Part shown: in pieces, positions 1 through 12,548 of the stretch
Layout: each line of letters opens with the position of its first letter
How positions within the stretch are numbered: the first letter of the stretch is position 1
Origin: Bacteroides intestinalis
Lineage (GTDB): Bacteria > Bacteroidota > Bacteroidia > Bacteroidales > Bacteroidaceae
Length of the DNA stretch: 64,000 nucleotides
Reading direction: 5' to 3'
Assembly (NCBI RefSeq): GCF_003464595.1
Contig: NZ_QRZF01000002.1
Coordinates: 124,001 to 188,000 of the forward strand
Program-made: the position numbers and the translations under genes
Notes under the pieces: model-generated
Database searches by the model: none
Told to the model about the DNA's origin: nothing
The model's input: only the letters and a program-made list of their open reading frames with translations

Positions 1-1365
1 GCAATGGGTGAATATAATCCTGTAACTCTTATGAGTGATATCATGGCTGATGATCTTTGGATTGGTGGTCAGGACAGAACGGATAATCAGGCATGGCATT
101 TGATGATGAATTTTGAAGCAATTCCTACAAATGTCATTAAAGGGCTGTGGACTGTTTCTTATAGTGGTGTGAAGCGTTGTAATGATGTCATTACTTACTT
201 AGGTTGGGCAGGAGATAATGTAACTGAGGAGAATCGGAAATATTACGAGGCTCAAGTTATCACTCTCCGTGTACTCTACTACAATTGGCTGTGGAAGTTC
301 TGGGGTAATATACCATATTATAATACAAACCTGACATCCCCCTATCTTGCGGAACAATTATCTGCAGATCAGGTGTATGAAAATATCATTACTGATCTTG
401 AAGATGTGATTGCAAGTAATGCTCTTCCGATGAAAGAAAAAGCAGATAATTATGGCCGTGTGACCAAGGCTATGACATATATGCTTTATGCTGAAATTGT
501 AATGTATCAGAATGATGAATCCCGTTATGGTAAAGCTTTACAATATATGCAGGAGATTATCGGTAGCACTCAGTATGATTTGCTTGAAAATTATGCTGAT
601 GTATTCAAGGAAGCAAATGAATGGGGTAAGGAATCCATATTTGAAGTGAACTATAAAGATGATGATGCTATTCGTTCATGGGATGGTCCATTGAATGCAG
701 GCGGTACTGTACTACCTACACTGGTTAGCCCGCATACCTGGCCTAACGGGACAGATGGACATGATGAAGGCTGGGGATTCTGTCCGGTTCGTTTGGAGAC
801 ATATGAACGTTATGCCAATAATGATACCCGCCGTGATGCCACTTGCTGGAATGCACAGGCTGCAATCAATGCTCATAATGCTGCAAATCCTACGAACCAG
901 CTCACTTATAATCATCGCTATCAGGATACAGGTTTCTTCCTCGAAAAGTATGCCGCGCATACAGGTGATAATGCCGGACAGAAGGCAGATGCACAGTTGA
1001 ACTGGAATAACAACCTTCGTATCTATCGTTTCTCTGAAACTCTGCTGAATGCGGCTGAATTGATTACTCGCGGTGCTGGTTCGGGTGATGCAAGAGAATA
1101 TTTGAATCGCGTACGTAAACGTGCCGGATTGACTACAGAAAAAGAAGCAACAATTGATAATATCATTGACGAACGTCATCTTGAGTTTGTGGGTGAAGGT
1201 AAGCGCTATTGGGATTTGATACGTACAGGTAAAGCTACCAGTGTGTTGGTGCCCGATGGATATGGTTACCGTACAAATACCTGGTCAGTAAATAAGAAGC
1301 ATCTGCCTATTCCGCAGAGCGAAATTGATGCTGCACAAGGCACTTTAACTCAAAACAATTATTAA
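1..1365 (+). CDS. SusD-like outer-membrane glycan-binding lipoprotein (5' end outside window)
   Basis: This is the C-terminal 454 codons of a SusD/RagB-family protein. The reading frame is open from base 1, so the true start, signal peptide and lipobox lie upstream of the window. SusD proteins sit on the cell surface, cap a SusC-type TonB-dependent transporter and bind oligosaccharide. Family signs are a TPR-like helical middle (residues about 60-200) and the C-terminal pattern LRIYRFSETLLNAAEL, followed by LNRVRKRAGL and ERHLEFVGEGKRYWDLIRTG, which is typical of RagB/SusD C-termini. It is followed 20 bp downstream by a SusE-position lipoprotein, then GH16 and GH3 genes on the same strand, so it belongs to a polysaccharide utilisation locus. 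The enzymes, not this protein, suggest a beta-glucan substrate. Confidence 0.95.
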   Translation, partial: AMGEYNPVTLMSDIMADDLWIGGQDRTDNQAWHLMMNFEAIPTNVIKGLWTVSYSGVKRCNDVITYLGWAGDNVTEENRKYYEAQVITLRVLYYNWLWKFWGNIPYYNTNLTSPYLAEQLSADQVYENIITDLEDVIASNALPMKEKADNYGRVTKAMTYMLYAEIVMYQNDESRYGKALQYMQEIIGSTQYDLLENYADVFKEANEWGKESIFEVNYKDDDAIRSWDGPLNAGGTVLPTLVSPHTWPNGTDGHDEGWGFCPVRLETYERYANNDTRRDATCWNAQAAINAHNAANPTNQLTYNHRYQDTGFFLEKYAAHTGDNAGQKADAQLNWNNNLRIYRFSETLLNAAELITRGAGSGDAREYLNRVRKRAGLTTEKEATIDNIIDERHLEFVGEGKRYWDLIRTGKATSVLVPDGYGYRTNTWSVNKKHLPIPQSEIDAAQGTLTQNNY

Positions 1366-1385
1366 TTCATTAAAAAAGAAGGATT

Positions 1386-2789
1386 ATGAAAAAAATATAT
1401 AGCTATATCGGAGGAATGTTGCTGACGACGGCTATGGCTTTTAGCATCACAGCCTGCTCACCCGATGATTTTACATCACCTAATGAAGCCGGCATTCCGG
1501 TTGCATCAACTTATGAAAATACGATTCAAATAGATGTGGATCAGGAAACCAATTGGGTAACTTTTATTTTTAACGCTCAACCGGGCATTACTCCTGTCTG
1601 GATATTTGACGGTAAGACCTATTCATCTTCATTCTCAATGAAGAAATATTATAGAAAAGCCGGAGATTATAGTGTAGATGTAAAAATTGCTAATGCCAAT
1701 GGTGTAAGTGATGGTAGTATTTCCAAAACTTTCCGCATCAATAAGACGATAATGAATGGTTTCGGTGGATTTGTGTATGAAAGTGATTTTAATATGTGGA
1801 CGAAGGCTACGATAGCGGCTCCCACTTTTTATTATGCTCCGGGATGGTCGGCTATTGCAGATCCTGCATATACATTGGAAAATGGTACTTATACTGTAAA
1901 ATTATCGGAGGCTACTGATGATACTTGGCAAGCGCAAATGGCAATGGCAACCAATATTTCAACAGAGGCTGCTAAGAATTATGACTTCTCAGTAATTCTT
2001 ACAGCTTCAGTTGCACACTCCAATGTTACAGTAAAATTGGTGGATAGTACGGATGATGGTAATTTCTATTTTGAACAAAAGGGTATAAAGCTGGAAGCTA
2101 ACGAACCGCTTTGCTTCTGGAAGAGTAATATGCCGGGCATTGATATCGCTAATCTGAAGCTTGTTTTTGATTTTGGCCGCAATGCAGCTGGCACGGATAT
2201 GACTATTGAAAATATTGTGCTAAAAGACCATGCTGATGATGACGGCACTGAAGTTCCTGTGATCGATGAAACTCCTGAACCTACATGGGTTGCTGTTGAT
2301 AGTAAGGATAACCTTTGGAATGGCATGACCTATGTTAACAAATTCTTTTATGCAAATAGTGACTGGAGTCCCAAGCCTAATCCGGCTTTGGTCATTGATG
2401 GCAGGTCTTACTCTTTGTCTTTCCCGGAAGCTACTGCAGAAGCATGGCAGAATCAATTCTCATTTGAGACTGATCTTACAGCTGACACAGAGACTGCCTA
2501 TGACCTCCATGTTATCTTATATTCAACAGTGGACCTTAAAAATGTAACTGTTAAATTGGTGCAGACCAATGAAGTCGATGAAGATGGTAAAGAAATTAAG
2601 CATGATGGTAACTTTTTCTTTGATAAGAAAGTGGATTTAGTTGCTGACTCTGAAAAAGCTGTTTGGGCAGCTTCTGTCAAAGCACCCGAAGCTATGCATG
2701 CTATATCTTTAGTGTTTGACTTCGGAGGTAATCCTGCCAATACTGATGTAACTATTAAAGACATCATTTTCCAAAAGCATAAAGATTGA
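1386..2789 (+). CDS. Surface glycan-binding lipoprotein (SusE/F position) with duplicated module
   Basis: A 467-residue protein with a lipoprotein signal peptide (hydrophobic residues 10-23, lipobox ending ITAC at about residue 24). A PKD-like beta-sandwich appears to span residues 40-118 ([23 protein letters not shown]). It is followed by two homologous modules of about 160-170 residues. One starts near residue 137 (NMWTKA) and the other near residue 308 (NLWNGM). They share the patterns W-Q-(A/N)-Q, (A/N)VTVKLV, DGNF(Y/F)F and LVFDFG. This resembles the surface glycan-binding proteins (SGBP-B type) of Bacteroides beta-glucan loci, in which tandem carbohydrate-binding domains follow a PKD spacer. 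It lies 20 bp after the susD-like gene and 1 bp before the GH16 gene, so it is probably cotranscribed with both. The function is inferred from position and architecture. Confidence 0.85.
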   Translation: MKKIYSYIGGMLLTTAMAFSITACSPDDFTSPNEAGIPVASTYENTIQIDVDQETNWVTFIFNAQPGITPVWIFDGKTYSSSFSMKKYYRKAGDYSVDVKIANANGVSDGSISKTFRINKTIMNGFGGFVYESDFNMWTKATIAAPTFYYAPGWSAIADPAYTLENGTYTVKLSEATDDTWQAQMAMATNISTEAAKNYDFSVILTASVAHSNVTVKLVDSTDDGNFYFEQKGIKLEANEPLCFWKSNMPGIDIANLKLVFDFGRNAAGTDMTIENIVLKDHADDDGTEVPVIDETPEPTWVAVDSKDNLWNGMTYVNKFFYANSDWSPKPNPALVIDGRSYSLSFPEATAEAWQNQFSFETDLTADTETAYDLHVILYSTVDLKNVTVKLVQTNEVDEDGKEIKHDGNFFFDKKVDLVADSEKAVWAASVKAPEAMHAISLVFDFGGNPANTDVTIKDIIFQKHKD

Positions 2790-2790
2790 T

Positions 2791-3906
2791 ATGATTAAGA
2801 ATATAAAGCTAATGACAATACTTTCTTTCTTTACCTGCCTGCTCGGTTTCTTTAGCTGTAGCAGTAGCGACGGCGAGCCGGAAGTATCCTCTCCTGTAGT
2901 CAGTGTAGCGCCAACTCAAATAACGGCTACTTATGAAGGCTCCGTCACAATACTCTCGGTTAAGTCCGATCAGGAGTGGACTGCCTTCAGCAATGAAGAC
3001 TGGATTACTTGTAAAATATTGAGTAATGCTCTGCAGGGGACAGTTGAAGTAACGGTCAAAGCTAATACCACTTACCAACCCCGAGAGGGGTCGGTAGTGG
3101 TAAAGTCTGGTACCACACGTGTTTCTGTTCCGGTATCACAAGAAGCAAAACCTGACATTGTAGATCCGGATATCGATACTCCTGAAGGCTATCGGTTGAT
3201 ATGGCAGGATGAGTTTAATGACTCCAAACTGTCTACGCCCGACGAATCATTGTGGTGGTACGAGACAGGTGCCAGTGGCTGGGGAAACAATGAGATACAA
3301 AACTACATTCCCGGTTCGAAGAATGGAGAAACTTGTGCTCAGGTAAGTAATGGGACGCTGAAGATTATTGCTAAGAAGGTGAGCAACGAGGTTTATTCTA
3401 TCCGCATGAATACAGTTGAAAGTTGGAAGTATGGCTATTTTGAAGCTCGCCTTAAGCTACCGGCAGGAAAAGGAACCTGGCCTGCATTTTGGATGATGCC
3501 GAAGAATTATACAGCTTGGCCCGATGATGGTGAGATTGATATCATGGAAGAAGTGGGTTATGATCCTAATGTGATTTTATCAACTGTTCATTGTAAAGCT
3601 TATAATCATTCTATAGGTACTCAAAAGTCAGGAACCATAAAAGTGCCGACTGCGCAAACGGAGTTTCATGTATATGCCGTTGAGTGGACGGAAGACTTTA
3701 TCAAAGGGTATGTGGATGGTAAATGCTACTTTACTTTTGATAACGATAAAAAAGGAAATAAAAATACCTGGCCCTTTAATGCAGCTTTCTACTTGAAGCT
3801 GAATCTTGCATGGGGAGGTGACTGGGGAGGCGCTCAGGGTATAGATGAGTCGGCCTTGCCTGCAACTTACGAGATTGACTATGTACGTGTATTTCAGAAA
3901 AAATAA
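2791..3906 (+). CDS. GH16 endo-beta-glucanase lipoprotein with BACON domain
   Basis: A 371-residue lipoprotein with a signal peptide ending in a serine-rich lipobox (LGFFSCSSS, Cys about 23). Residues about 37-120 form a BACON domain (SVKSDQEWTAFSNEDWIT and repeated VTV strands). Residues about 130-371 are a GH16 catalytic domain. The active-site motif EIDIME gives nucleophile E248, D250 and acid/base E253. This six-residue ExDxME form is the one found in laminarinase-type GH16 enzymes. It would cut internal bonds of beta-1,3 or mixed-linkage beta-glucan at the cell surface, and the GH3 enzyme encoded next would finish the oligosaccharides. The ATG is 1 bp after the stop of the binding-protein gene, which is strong operon evidence. 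The exact linkage specificity cannot be read from sequence. Confidence 0.92.
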   Translation: MIKNIKLMTILSFFTCLLGFFSCSSSDGEPEVSSPVVSVAPTQITATYEGSVTILSVKSDQEWTAFSNEDWITCKILSNALQGTVEVTVKANTTYQPREGSVVVKSGTTRVSVPVSQEAKPDIVDPDIDTPEGYRLIWQDEFNDSKLSTPDESLWWYETGASGWGNNEIQNYIPGSKNGETCAQVSNGTLKIIAKKVSNEVYSIRMNTVESWKYGYFEARLKLPAGKGTWPAFWMMPKNYTAWPDDGEIDIMEEVGYDPNVILSTVHCKAYNHSIGTQKSGTIKVPTAQTEFHVYAVEWTEDFIKGYVDGKCYFTFDNDKKGNKNTWPFNAAFYLKLNLAWGGDWGGAQGIDESALPATYEIDYVRVFQKK

Positions 3907-3916
3907 TTGAATAGGT

Positions 3917-6169
3917 ATGAAAGCTATAAGAATTTTTTCCACTTGCTTGCTCCTTCTGCCTTTTGTCTCTTGTACGCAAGTGGCAAATAAAGGTAGCGAT
4001 GCGGCAACCGAGAAAAAAGTAGAATCCCTTTTATCCAGAATGACCCTTGAAGAGAAAATCGGTCAGATGAACCAGATTACCTCTTACGGCAATATCGAGG
4101 ATATGAGTAGTTTAATTAAGAAAGGTGAAGTCGGGTCTATCCTGAATGAGGTAGATCCGGTACGTATTAATGCGTTGCAACGCGTAGCGATGGAGGAGTC
4201 CCGGTTGGGAATCCCTTTGTTGATAGCTCGCGATGTTATTCACGGTTTTAAAACCATTTTTCCCATCCCATTGGGACAAGCGGCTTCGTTCAATCCGCAG
4301 ATTGCGAAAGACGGTGCACGGGTGGCAGCTATTGAGGCTTCTTCCGTAGGTATCCGTTGGACTTTTGCGCCGATGATCGACATTGCCCGTGATCCTCGCT
4401 GGGGACGCATTGCCGAAGGATGTGGTGAAGACACCTATCTGACTTCTGTAATGGGAGCTGCCATGGTAGAAGGTTTTCAGGGAGATTCTTTGAATAGTCC
4501 CACTTCCATAGCTGCCTGCCCTAAACATTTTGTGGGTTATGGTGCAGCCGAAGGCGGACGTGACTATAATTCGACATTTATTCCTGAACGTCGCCTGCGT
4601 AATGTTTATTTGCCACCGTTTGAAGCGGCAACGAAAGCGGGTGCAGCTACGTTTATGACTTCCTTTAATGATAATGATGGGATACCCTCTACCGGAAATG
4701 CTTTCATCTTGAAAGATGTGCTTCGTGGCGAGTGGGGATTTGATGGTTTGGTAGTGACAGACTGGGCTTCTGCCAGCGAAATGATAAGTCATGGTTTTGC
4801 TGCCGATTCTAAAGAGGTAGCCATGAAATCAGTGAATGCCGGGGTGGATATGGAAATGGTAAGTTATACCTTTGTAAAAGAATTGCCTGCATTGATAAAA
4901 GAAGGAAAGGTGAAAGAAAGCACCATCGACGAAGCCGTTCGTAATATATTGCGCGTCAAGTATCGTCTGGGATTGTTTGATGCTCCTTATGTAGATGAAA
5001 AGCAACCCTCTGTCATGTATACTCCTTCTCATCTGAAAGTAGCTAAGCAGGCTGCTGTAGAATCGGCTATCCTGTTGAAGAATGATAAAGAAGTACTGCC
5101 GTTACAGGAGTCTCTGAAAACCGTTGCTGTGGTAGGGCCTATGGCCAATGCGCCTTACGAACAATTGGGTACCTGGATCTTTGATGGTGAGAAAGCTCAT
5201 ACTCAGACACCACTGAATGCTATTAAAGAAATGGTTGGCGACAAGGTACAGGTGATTTATGAACCCGGATTAGCTTATAGCCGTGAGAAAAATCCGGCAG
5301 GCGTGGCAAAAGCTGCCGCTGCCGCTGCACGTGCAGATGTCATTCTTGCTTTTGTGGGTGAAGAAGCAATTCTTTCGGGTGAAGCACACTGTCTGGCAGA
5401 TTTGAATCTTCAGGGTGATCAAAGTGCTTTGATTACGGCTTTGGCTAAGACAGGTAAACCTGTAGTAACCATTGTGATGGCAGGTCGTCCGTTGACTATC
5501 GGCCAGGAAGTGGAAGAATCAACAGCCGTTCTTTATTCATTCCATCCGGGTACGATGGGTGGACCGGCATTAGCCGATCTGCTTTGGGGTAAAGTGGTCC
5601 CAAGTGGAAAAACACCGGTTACTTTCCCGAAGATGGTAGGACAAATTCCGGTATATTATGCTCATAACAAGACCGGCCGGCCGGCTACACGTAATGAGGT
5701 GTTGCTGGATGATATTGCTGTTGAGGCTGGACAAACTTCATTGGGATGTACTTCTTTCTATATGGATGCTGGGTTTGATCCTTTATTCCCATTTGGCTAT
5801 GGCTTGTCGTATACAACGTTCAAGTATAGTAATGTCAAACTTTCATCAGCATCATTGAAGAAAGATGATGTATTGACTGTGACATTTGATCTGGAAAATA
5901 CAGGTAAATATAAGGGAACGGAAGTTGCTCAATTGTATATACAAGATAAGGTTGGTTCTGTAACTCGTCCGGTGAAAGAACTGAAACGTTTTACTCGCGT
6001 AACCTTGAAACCGGGCGAGAAAAAGAATGTTTCGTTTGAACTACCCGTTAGTGAACTTGCATTTTGGAACATCGATATGGTGAAAGTTGTGGAACCCGGA
6101 GACTTTGGACTTTGGGTGGCAACAGACAGCCAATCGGGAGAAGAAGTTTTCTTTAAGGTGGTAGATTGA
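3917..6169 (+). CDS. GH3 beta-glucosidase (lipoprotein signal)
   Basis: A 750-residue glycoside hydrolase family 3 enzyme, full length for the family. The N-terminal (beta/alpha)8 domain covers residues about 30-370 with KHFVGYGAAEGGRDYN and the nucleophile motif LVVTDWAS, where D282 is the predicted nucleophile. The alpha/beta sandwich domain follows (residues 380-620), then a fibronectin-III-like C-terminal domain from about 640. The N-terminus has a hydrophobic segment ending FVSC, so it is probably a lipoprotein of the periplasm or outer membrane. It would release glucose from the non-reducing end of oligosaccharides made by the upstream GH16 enzyme. It starts 10 bp after the GH16 stop and is the last gene of the locus, followed at once by a strong hairpin terminator. 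Confidence 0.94.
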   Translation: MKAIRIFSTCLLLLPFVSCTQVANKGSDAATEKKVESLLSRMTLEEKIGQMNQITSYGNIEDMSSLIKKGEVGSILNEVDPVRINALQRVAMEESRLGIPLLIARDVIHGFKTIFPIPLGQAASFNPQIAKDGARVAAIEASSVGIRWTFAPMIDIARDPRWGRIAEGCGEDTYLTSVMGAAMVEGFQGDSLNSPTSIAACPKHFVGYGAAEGGRDYNSTFIPERRLRNVYLPPFEAATKAGAATFMTSFNDNDGIPSTGNAFILKDVLRGEWGFDGLVVTDWASASEMISHGFAADSKEVAMKSVNAGVDMEMVSYTFVKELPALIKEGKVKESTIDEAVRNILRVKYRLGLFDAPYVDEKQPSVMYTPSHLKVAKQAAVESAILLKNDKEVLPLQESLKTVAVVGPMANAPYEQLGTWIFDGEKAHTQTPLNAIKEMVGDKVQVIYEPGLAYSREKNPAGVAKAAAAAARADVILAFVGEEAILSGEAHCLADLNLQGDQSALITALAKTGKPVVTIVMAGRPLTIGQEVEESTAVLYSFHPGTMGGPALADLLWGKVVPSGKTPVTFPKMVGQIPVYYAHNKTGRPATRNEVLLDDIAVEAGQTSLGCTSFYMDAGFDPLFPFGYGLSYTTFKYSNVKLSSASLKKDDVLTVTFDLENTGKYKGTEVAQLYIQDKVGSVTRPVKELKRFTRVTLKPGEKKNVSFELPVSELAFWNIDMVKVVEPGDFGLWVATDSQSGEEVFFKVVD

Positions 6170-6193
6170 TTGGTGATTTTAAGGTTAAAGAAG

Positions 6194-6226
6194 AAGAGGG
6201 GCAGACCGTGATGGTTCGCCCCTCTT
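6194..6226. terminator. Bidirectional terminator between GH3 and enolase genes
   Basis: A perfect 9-bp stem (AAGAGGGGC / GCCCCTCTT) with a 15-nt loop lies between two convergent genes that stop at 6169 and 6232. It probably serves both. Confidence 0.75.
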
Positions 6227-6231
6227 GCAAT

Positions 6232-7605
<1,374 letters not shown>

Positions 7606-7616
7606 TTACTGAATTC

Positions 7617-10375
<2,759 letters not shown>

Positions 10376-10443
10376 AAAATCTTAAGTTAAGAAATACTCA
10401 TAATTTAGGGTAGGAAGAAGTTTTTATTAGGCATTAGGTAACG

Positions 10444-10475
10444 CGCCCCGCAAGAGAGATAGTTCTTGCGGGGCG
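10444..10475 (+). terminator. Rho-independent terminator after the GH97 gene
   Basis: A 12-bp perfect GC-rich stem (CGCCCCGCAAGA / TCTTGCGGGGCG) with an 8-nt loop is followed by TTTATTATT, 68 bp after the GH97 stop. Confidence 0.85.
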
Positions 10476-10491
10476 TTTATTATTAATAGCC

Positions 10492-10557
10492 TGTCGACAA
10501 GAAGTTAAGAGTTTGTCGACAGGAAGTTAACTTCTTGCTGACAAGAAATTAAGACCT
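10492..10557. repeat. Three tandem 22-bp imperfect direct repeats
   Basis: Units begin at 10492, 10514 and 10536 (exact period 22). The first two start TGTCGACA, and all share the core GACA(A/G)GAA(G/A)TTAA. The second unit contains the palindrome GAAGTTAACTTC. The array sits between the GH97 terminator and the capsule promoter. Confidence 0.75.
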
Positions 10558-10640
10558 TGTAAGTGACTAATTATCAGTATGGTTTGAAACTGTCTGAAAG
10601 TTATATAGCAGGCACTGTAAGAATTATTTTTATTAAACAT

Positions 10641-10671
10641 TTTGTTCTTCCAAAAATCCCCCTTATCTTTG
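10641..10671 (+). promoter_or_regulatory. Bacteroides-type promoter of the capsule locus
   Basis: TTTG at 10641-10644 and TATCTTTG at 10664-10671 are separated by 19 nt, an ideal Bacteroides -33/-7 pair. Transcription would start near 10678 and give an untranslated leader of about 255 nt before upxY. No inverted repeats flank the promoter, so it does not look phase-invertible. Confidence 0.8.
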
Positions 10672-10934
10672 TGCCCGTTGAACGAACGATTAACGAAACT
10701 TTTCTATAGCTAATTTGTTCGTTTACTGTAAAATAAGAAGCTGAAAACTGTGCGTTATCTGCTTGGACAGATTTTTCACTCTTCAAAAGCGCCTGTTTGT
10801 ATTTCCTGCGATAGGGAATTCAGATTTTGGCCATTGAACGTATCAAATTCAATATCACGAATTGACGTTTTAACCGGAAGGGGTTTTATTCCCCCGGTGT
10901 CCCCAAGGAATATCCTTTTCTGAACACTTCTGAA
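10672..10934 (+). promoter_or_regulatory. Long untranslated leader of upxY
   Basis: About 255 nt between the predicted start of transcription and the GTG start codon, with no credible ORF. In Bacteroides fragilis the UpxY antiterminators act on the 5' leader of their own operon, so this is the expected target. It contains a short inverted pair AACGAAC (10681-10687) / GTTCGTT (10717-10723). Confidence 0.5.
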
Positions 10935-11483
10935 GTGAACAAACCAATTAGCGAAGATACATATTGGTACGCTTTGCGTATCACCTATAGTCGGGAGCTT
11001 GCTCTGAAAGAGTTTCTGGACCGGAATAATATTGAGAATTTCATTCCCATGCGCTATGAATATGTAACCCGGAAAGAGCAGCGTATTCGCAAGCTTGTTC
11101 CCGCAATACATAATCTGGTCTTCATTCATGCTACCCGAAAAAAGATAGATGAAATAAAGGAGGAAAATGCCATACATCTTCCTCTTCGCTATATTATGGA
11201 TCGTGAGACGAGGCAGCCTATCGTTGTTCCTGAAGTTCAGATGCGCCATTTTATAGCTGTTGCCGGTTCGTATGATCAGCAGGTGATTTATTTGCCCCCC
11301 ACAGAATATTCCATGCAGAGAGGGGATCGTGTCCGTATCACCGGCGGTGTTTTTGAGGGAGTAGAGGGTATATTTGTCCGGGTAAAGGGAGATCGTCGCG
11401 TAGTGGTATCTATTCAGGGAGTTATGGCAGTTGCTACAACTTTTATTCATCCCTCTCTTATTGTTCCTATAACAGAAGAATAA
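10935..11483 (+). CDS. upxY: UpxY-type transcription antiterminator (NusG/RfaH family)
   Basis: 182 residues from a GTG start; no in-frame ATG exists between the upstream stop at 10863 and this codon. The N-terminal NGN domain starts with the usual WYALRITYSRE and continues through the VTRKEQRIRKLVPAIHNLVF segment. The C-terminal KOW motif is RGDRVRITGGVFEGVEGIF. UpxY proteins prevent premature transcription termination in the leader of their own capsule operon. The gene follows a near-ideal promoter and a long leader and precedes upxZ by 32 bp, the classic head of a Bacteroides capsule locus. The GTG start is the least certain point. Confidence 0.93.
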   Translation: MNKPISEDTYWYALRITYSRELALKEFLDRNNIENFIPMRYEYVTRKEQRIRKLVPAIHNLVFIHATRKKIDEIKEENAIHLPLRYIMDRETRQPIVVPEVQMRHFIAVAGSYDQQVIYLPPTEYSMQRGDRVRITGGVFEGVEGIFVRVKGDRRVVVSIQGVMAVATTFIHPSLIVPITEE

Positions 11484-11515
11484 TTCATAGTTTCTAATTT
11501 ATAATTCATAATTAT

Positions 11516-11989
11516 ATGAAGTCTCAAATCGATGCTTTGCGTCAACTCACGCATGAGCTTCTTTATCTTGGCATGGATGGTGAGCCTATCTATGCAGATC
11601 GTTTTCATCAGCTAAATTCGGAGGTTTATAGTCAGGCGGAAGCTTTGTACGGTGAGAATACCGAGAATGATGAGGAAGAAGCAACTCTTTGTATTACCCT
11701 TTTGAAAGCCTATAGTGCTACGATTTATAATCATGGGGATAAAGAAGAAAAGGTTCAGGAACTGTTGAATCGTAGTTGGGAGGTTTTGGGTAAACTTCCG
11801 GATTCTTTGTTAAAATGTCAATTGTTGGTGGCTTGCTATGGGGAAACGCTTGATGAGGAATTGGCAGAATACGCACATAAGATTATGAGTGGCTGGGATG
11901 GTTTGTTAACGGCTGAACAACAAAATGTTTCCGATGAATTGCAGAATGTGGAAAATGATTCATATCTGCATGCAAACACAGAGTTGTAG
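11516..11989 (+). CDS. upxZ: UpxZ-type inhibitor of heterologous UpxY
   Basis: A 157-residue, mostly helical acidic cytoplasmic protein without signal peptide. The start MKSQIDALRQLTHELLYLGMDGEPIYADRF.. (first part quoted only) and the LLKAYSAT segment are characteristic of UpxZ proteins. In B. fragilis these bind and inhibit UpxY proteins of other capsule loci, so that only one capsule operon is fully transcribed per cell. Its place directly after upxY and before the biosynthetic genes matches the known arrangement. Other capsule loci, presumably present elsewhere in this genome, would be its targets. Confidence 0.88.
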   Translation: MKSQIDALRQLTHELLYLGMDGEPIYADRFHQLNSEVYSQAEALYGENTENDEEEATLCITLLKAYSATIYNHGDKEEKVQELLNRSWEVLGKLPDSLLKCQLLVACYGETLDEELAEYAHKIMSGWDGLLTAEQQNVSDELQNVENDSYLHANTEL

Positions 11990-12548
11990 ACTGATAAATC
12001 TATAGCTGATCTCTTTGTTGTGTTTGTTCTTTAATACTTATCCTTATTTTATATGAAATTTCTTATTACTCCGCATGAATTTGGAGGATAAATAGGTAAT
12101 GTAGATGCTTTTTGCCAATGAATATTTTGATAAGGTTGTAAATCTGGCGGTTTAGGCAGGAGTGCGTTATTCTATAGAAAACCCGTATGCTTATGTGAAA
12201 AGCAATTATAGATGGTTTCCTGAATTTATTAGAGGGTTGCCGTCATTATCAGATGAAACTGCGAAATAGTATGCTCTGTTTCGTCAGTGGCGAGGGGCGG
12301 CTACGTACTATAGGTAAAGATGCAGGACAGATCCGCATGAGAGTTTCTCGATAAGTTGTTTACTAATATTTTTAATGGTTGTAGAGGTTCTTTAAATCTC
12401 TCCATCTAAAACATAGGGCTATCTTCTCCCCCTCAAAAAAAAAATAGTTAATAAAATGTTATTTTTAACATGGTTATATTTAGGCATTGCAAAAGTGCCT
12501 GAAATTTGGACGCAGCCTTAAATTGAGTACTAACTTTAATTTAGATAG
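11990..12548 (+). other. Intergenic stretch between upxZ and the capsule biosynthetic genes
   Basis: 559 bp without an intact gene. It holds a decayed ORF (12105-12317, annotated separately), a 10-A tract near 12436 and two weak hairpins near 12461-12505. I see no convincing -33/-7 promoter here, so the biosynthetic genes are probably read through from the upxY promoter. Confidence 0.6.
12105..12317 (+). pseudogene. Decayed ORF remnant with two in-frame TAG codons
   Basis: The frame from ATG 12105 to TAA 12315 reads as ordinary protein (MLFANEYFDKVVNLAV, then AGVRYSIENPYAYVKSN, then YALFRQWRGAATYYR). It is interrupted by TAG at 12153 and TAG at 12267, each one substitution from CAG (Gln). 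I do not recognise the family. It lies between upxZ and the first biosynthetic gene and looks like the relic of a small gene lost from the capsule locus. The alternative, a chance open frame, is less likely given its protein-like composition. Confidence 0.45.

Noticed and set aside
10681..10723. Inverted pair AACGAAC / GTTCGTT as ends of an invertible promoter.
   Set aside because: Both arms lie downstream of the -7 box, so an inversion would not move the promoter; the arms are only 7 bp.
12293..12308. Sequence resembling the RfaH ops/JUMPstart element (GGGGCGGCTACGTAC) near upxZ.
   Set aside because: It differs from GGCGGTAGCGT by an indel, lies inside a decayed ORF downstream of upxZ, and UpxY proteins are known to act on their own 5' leader instead.
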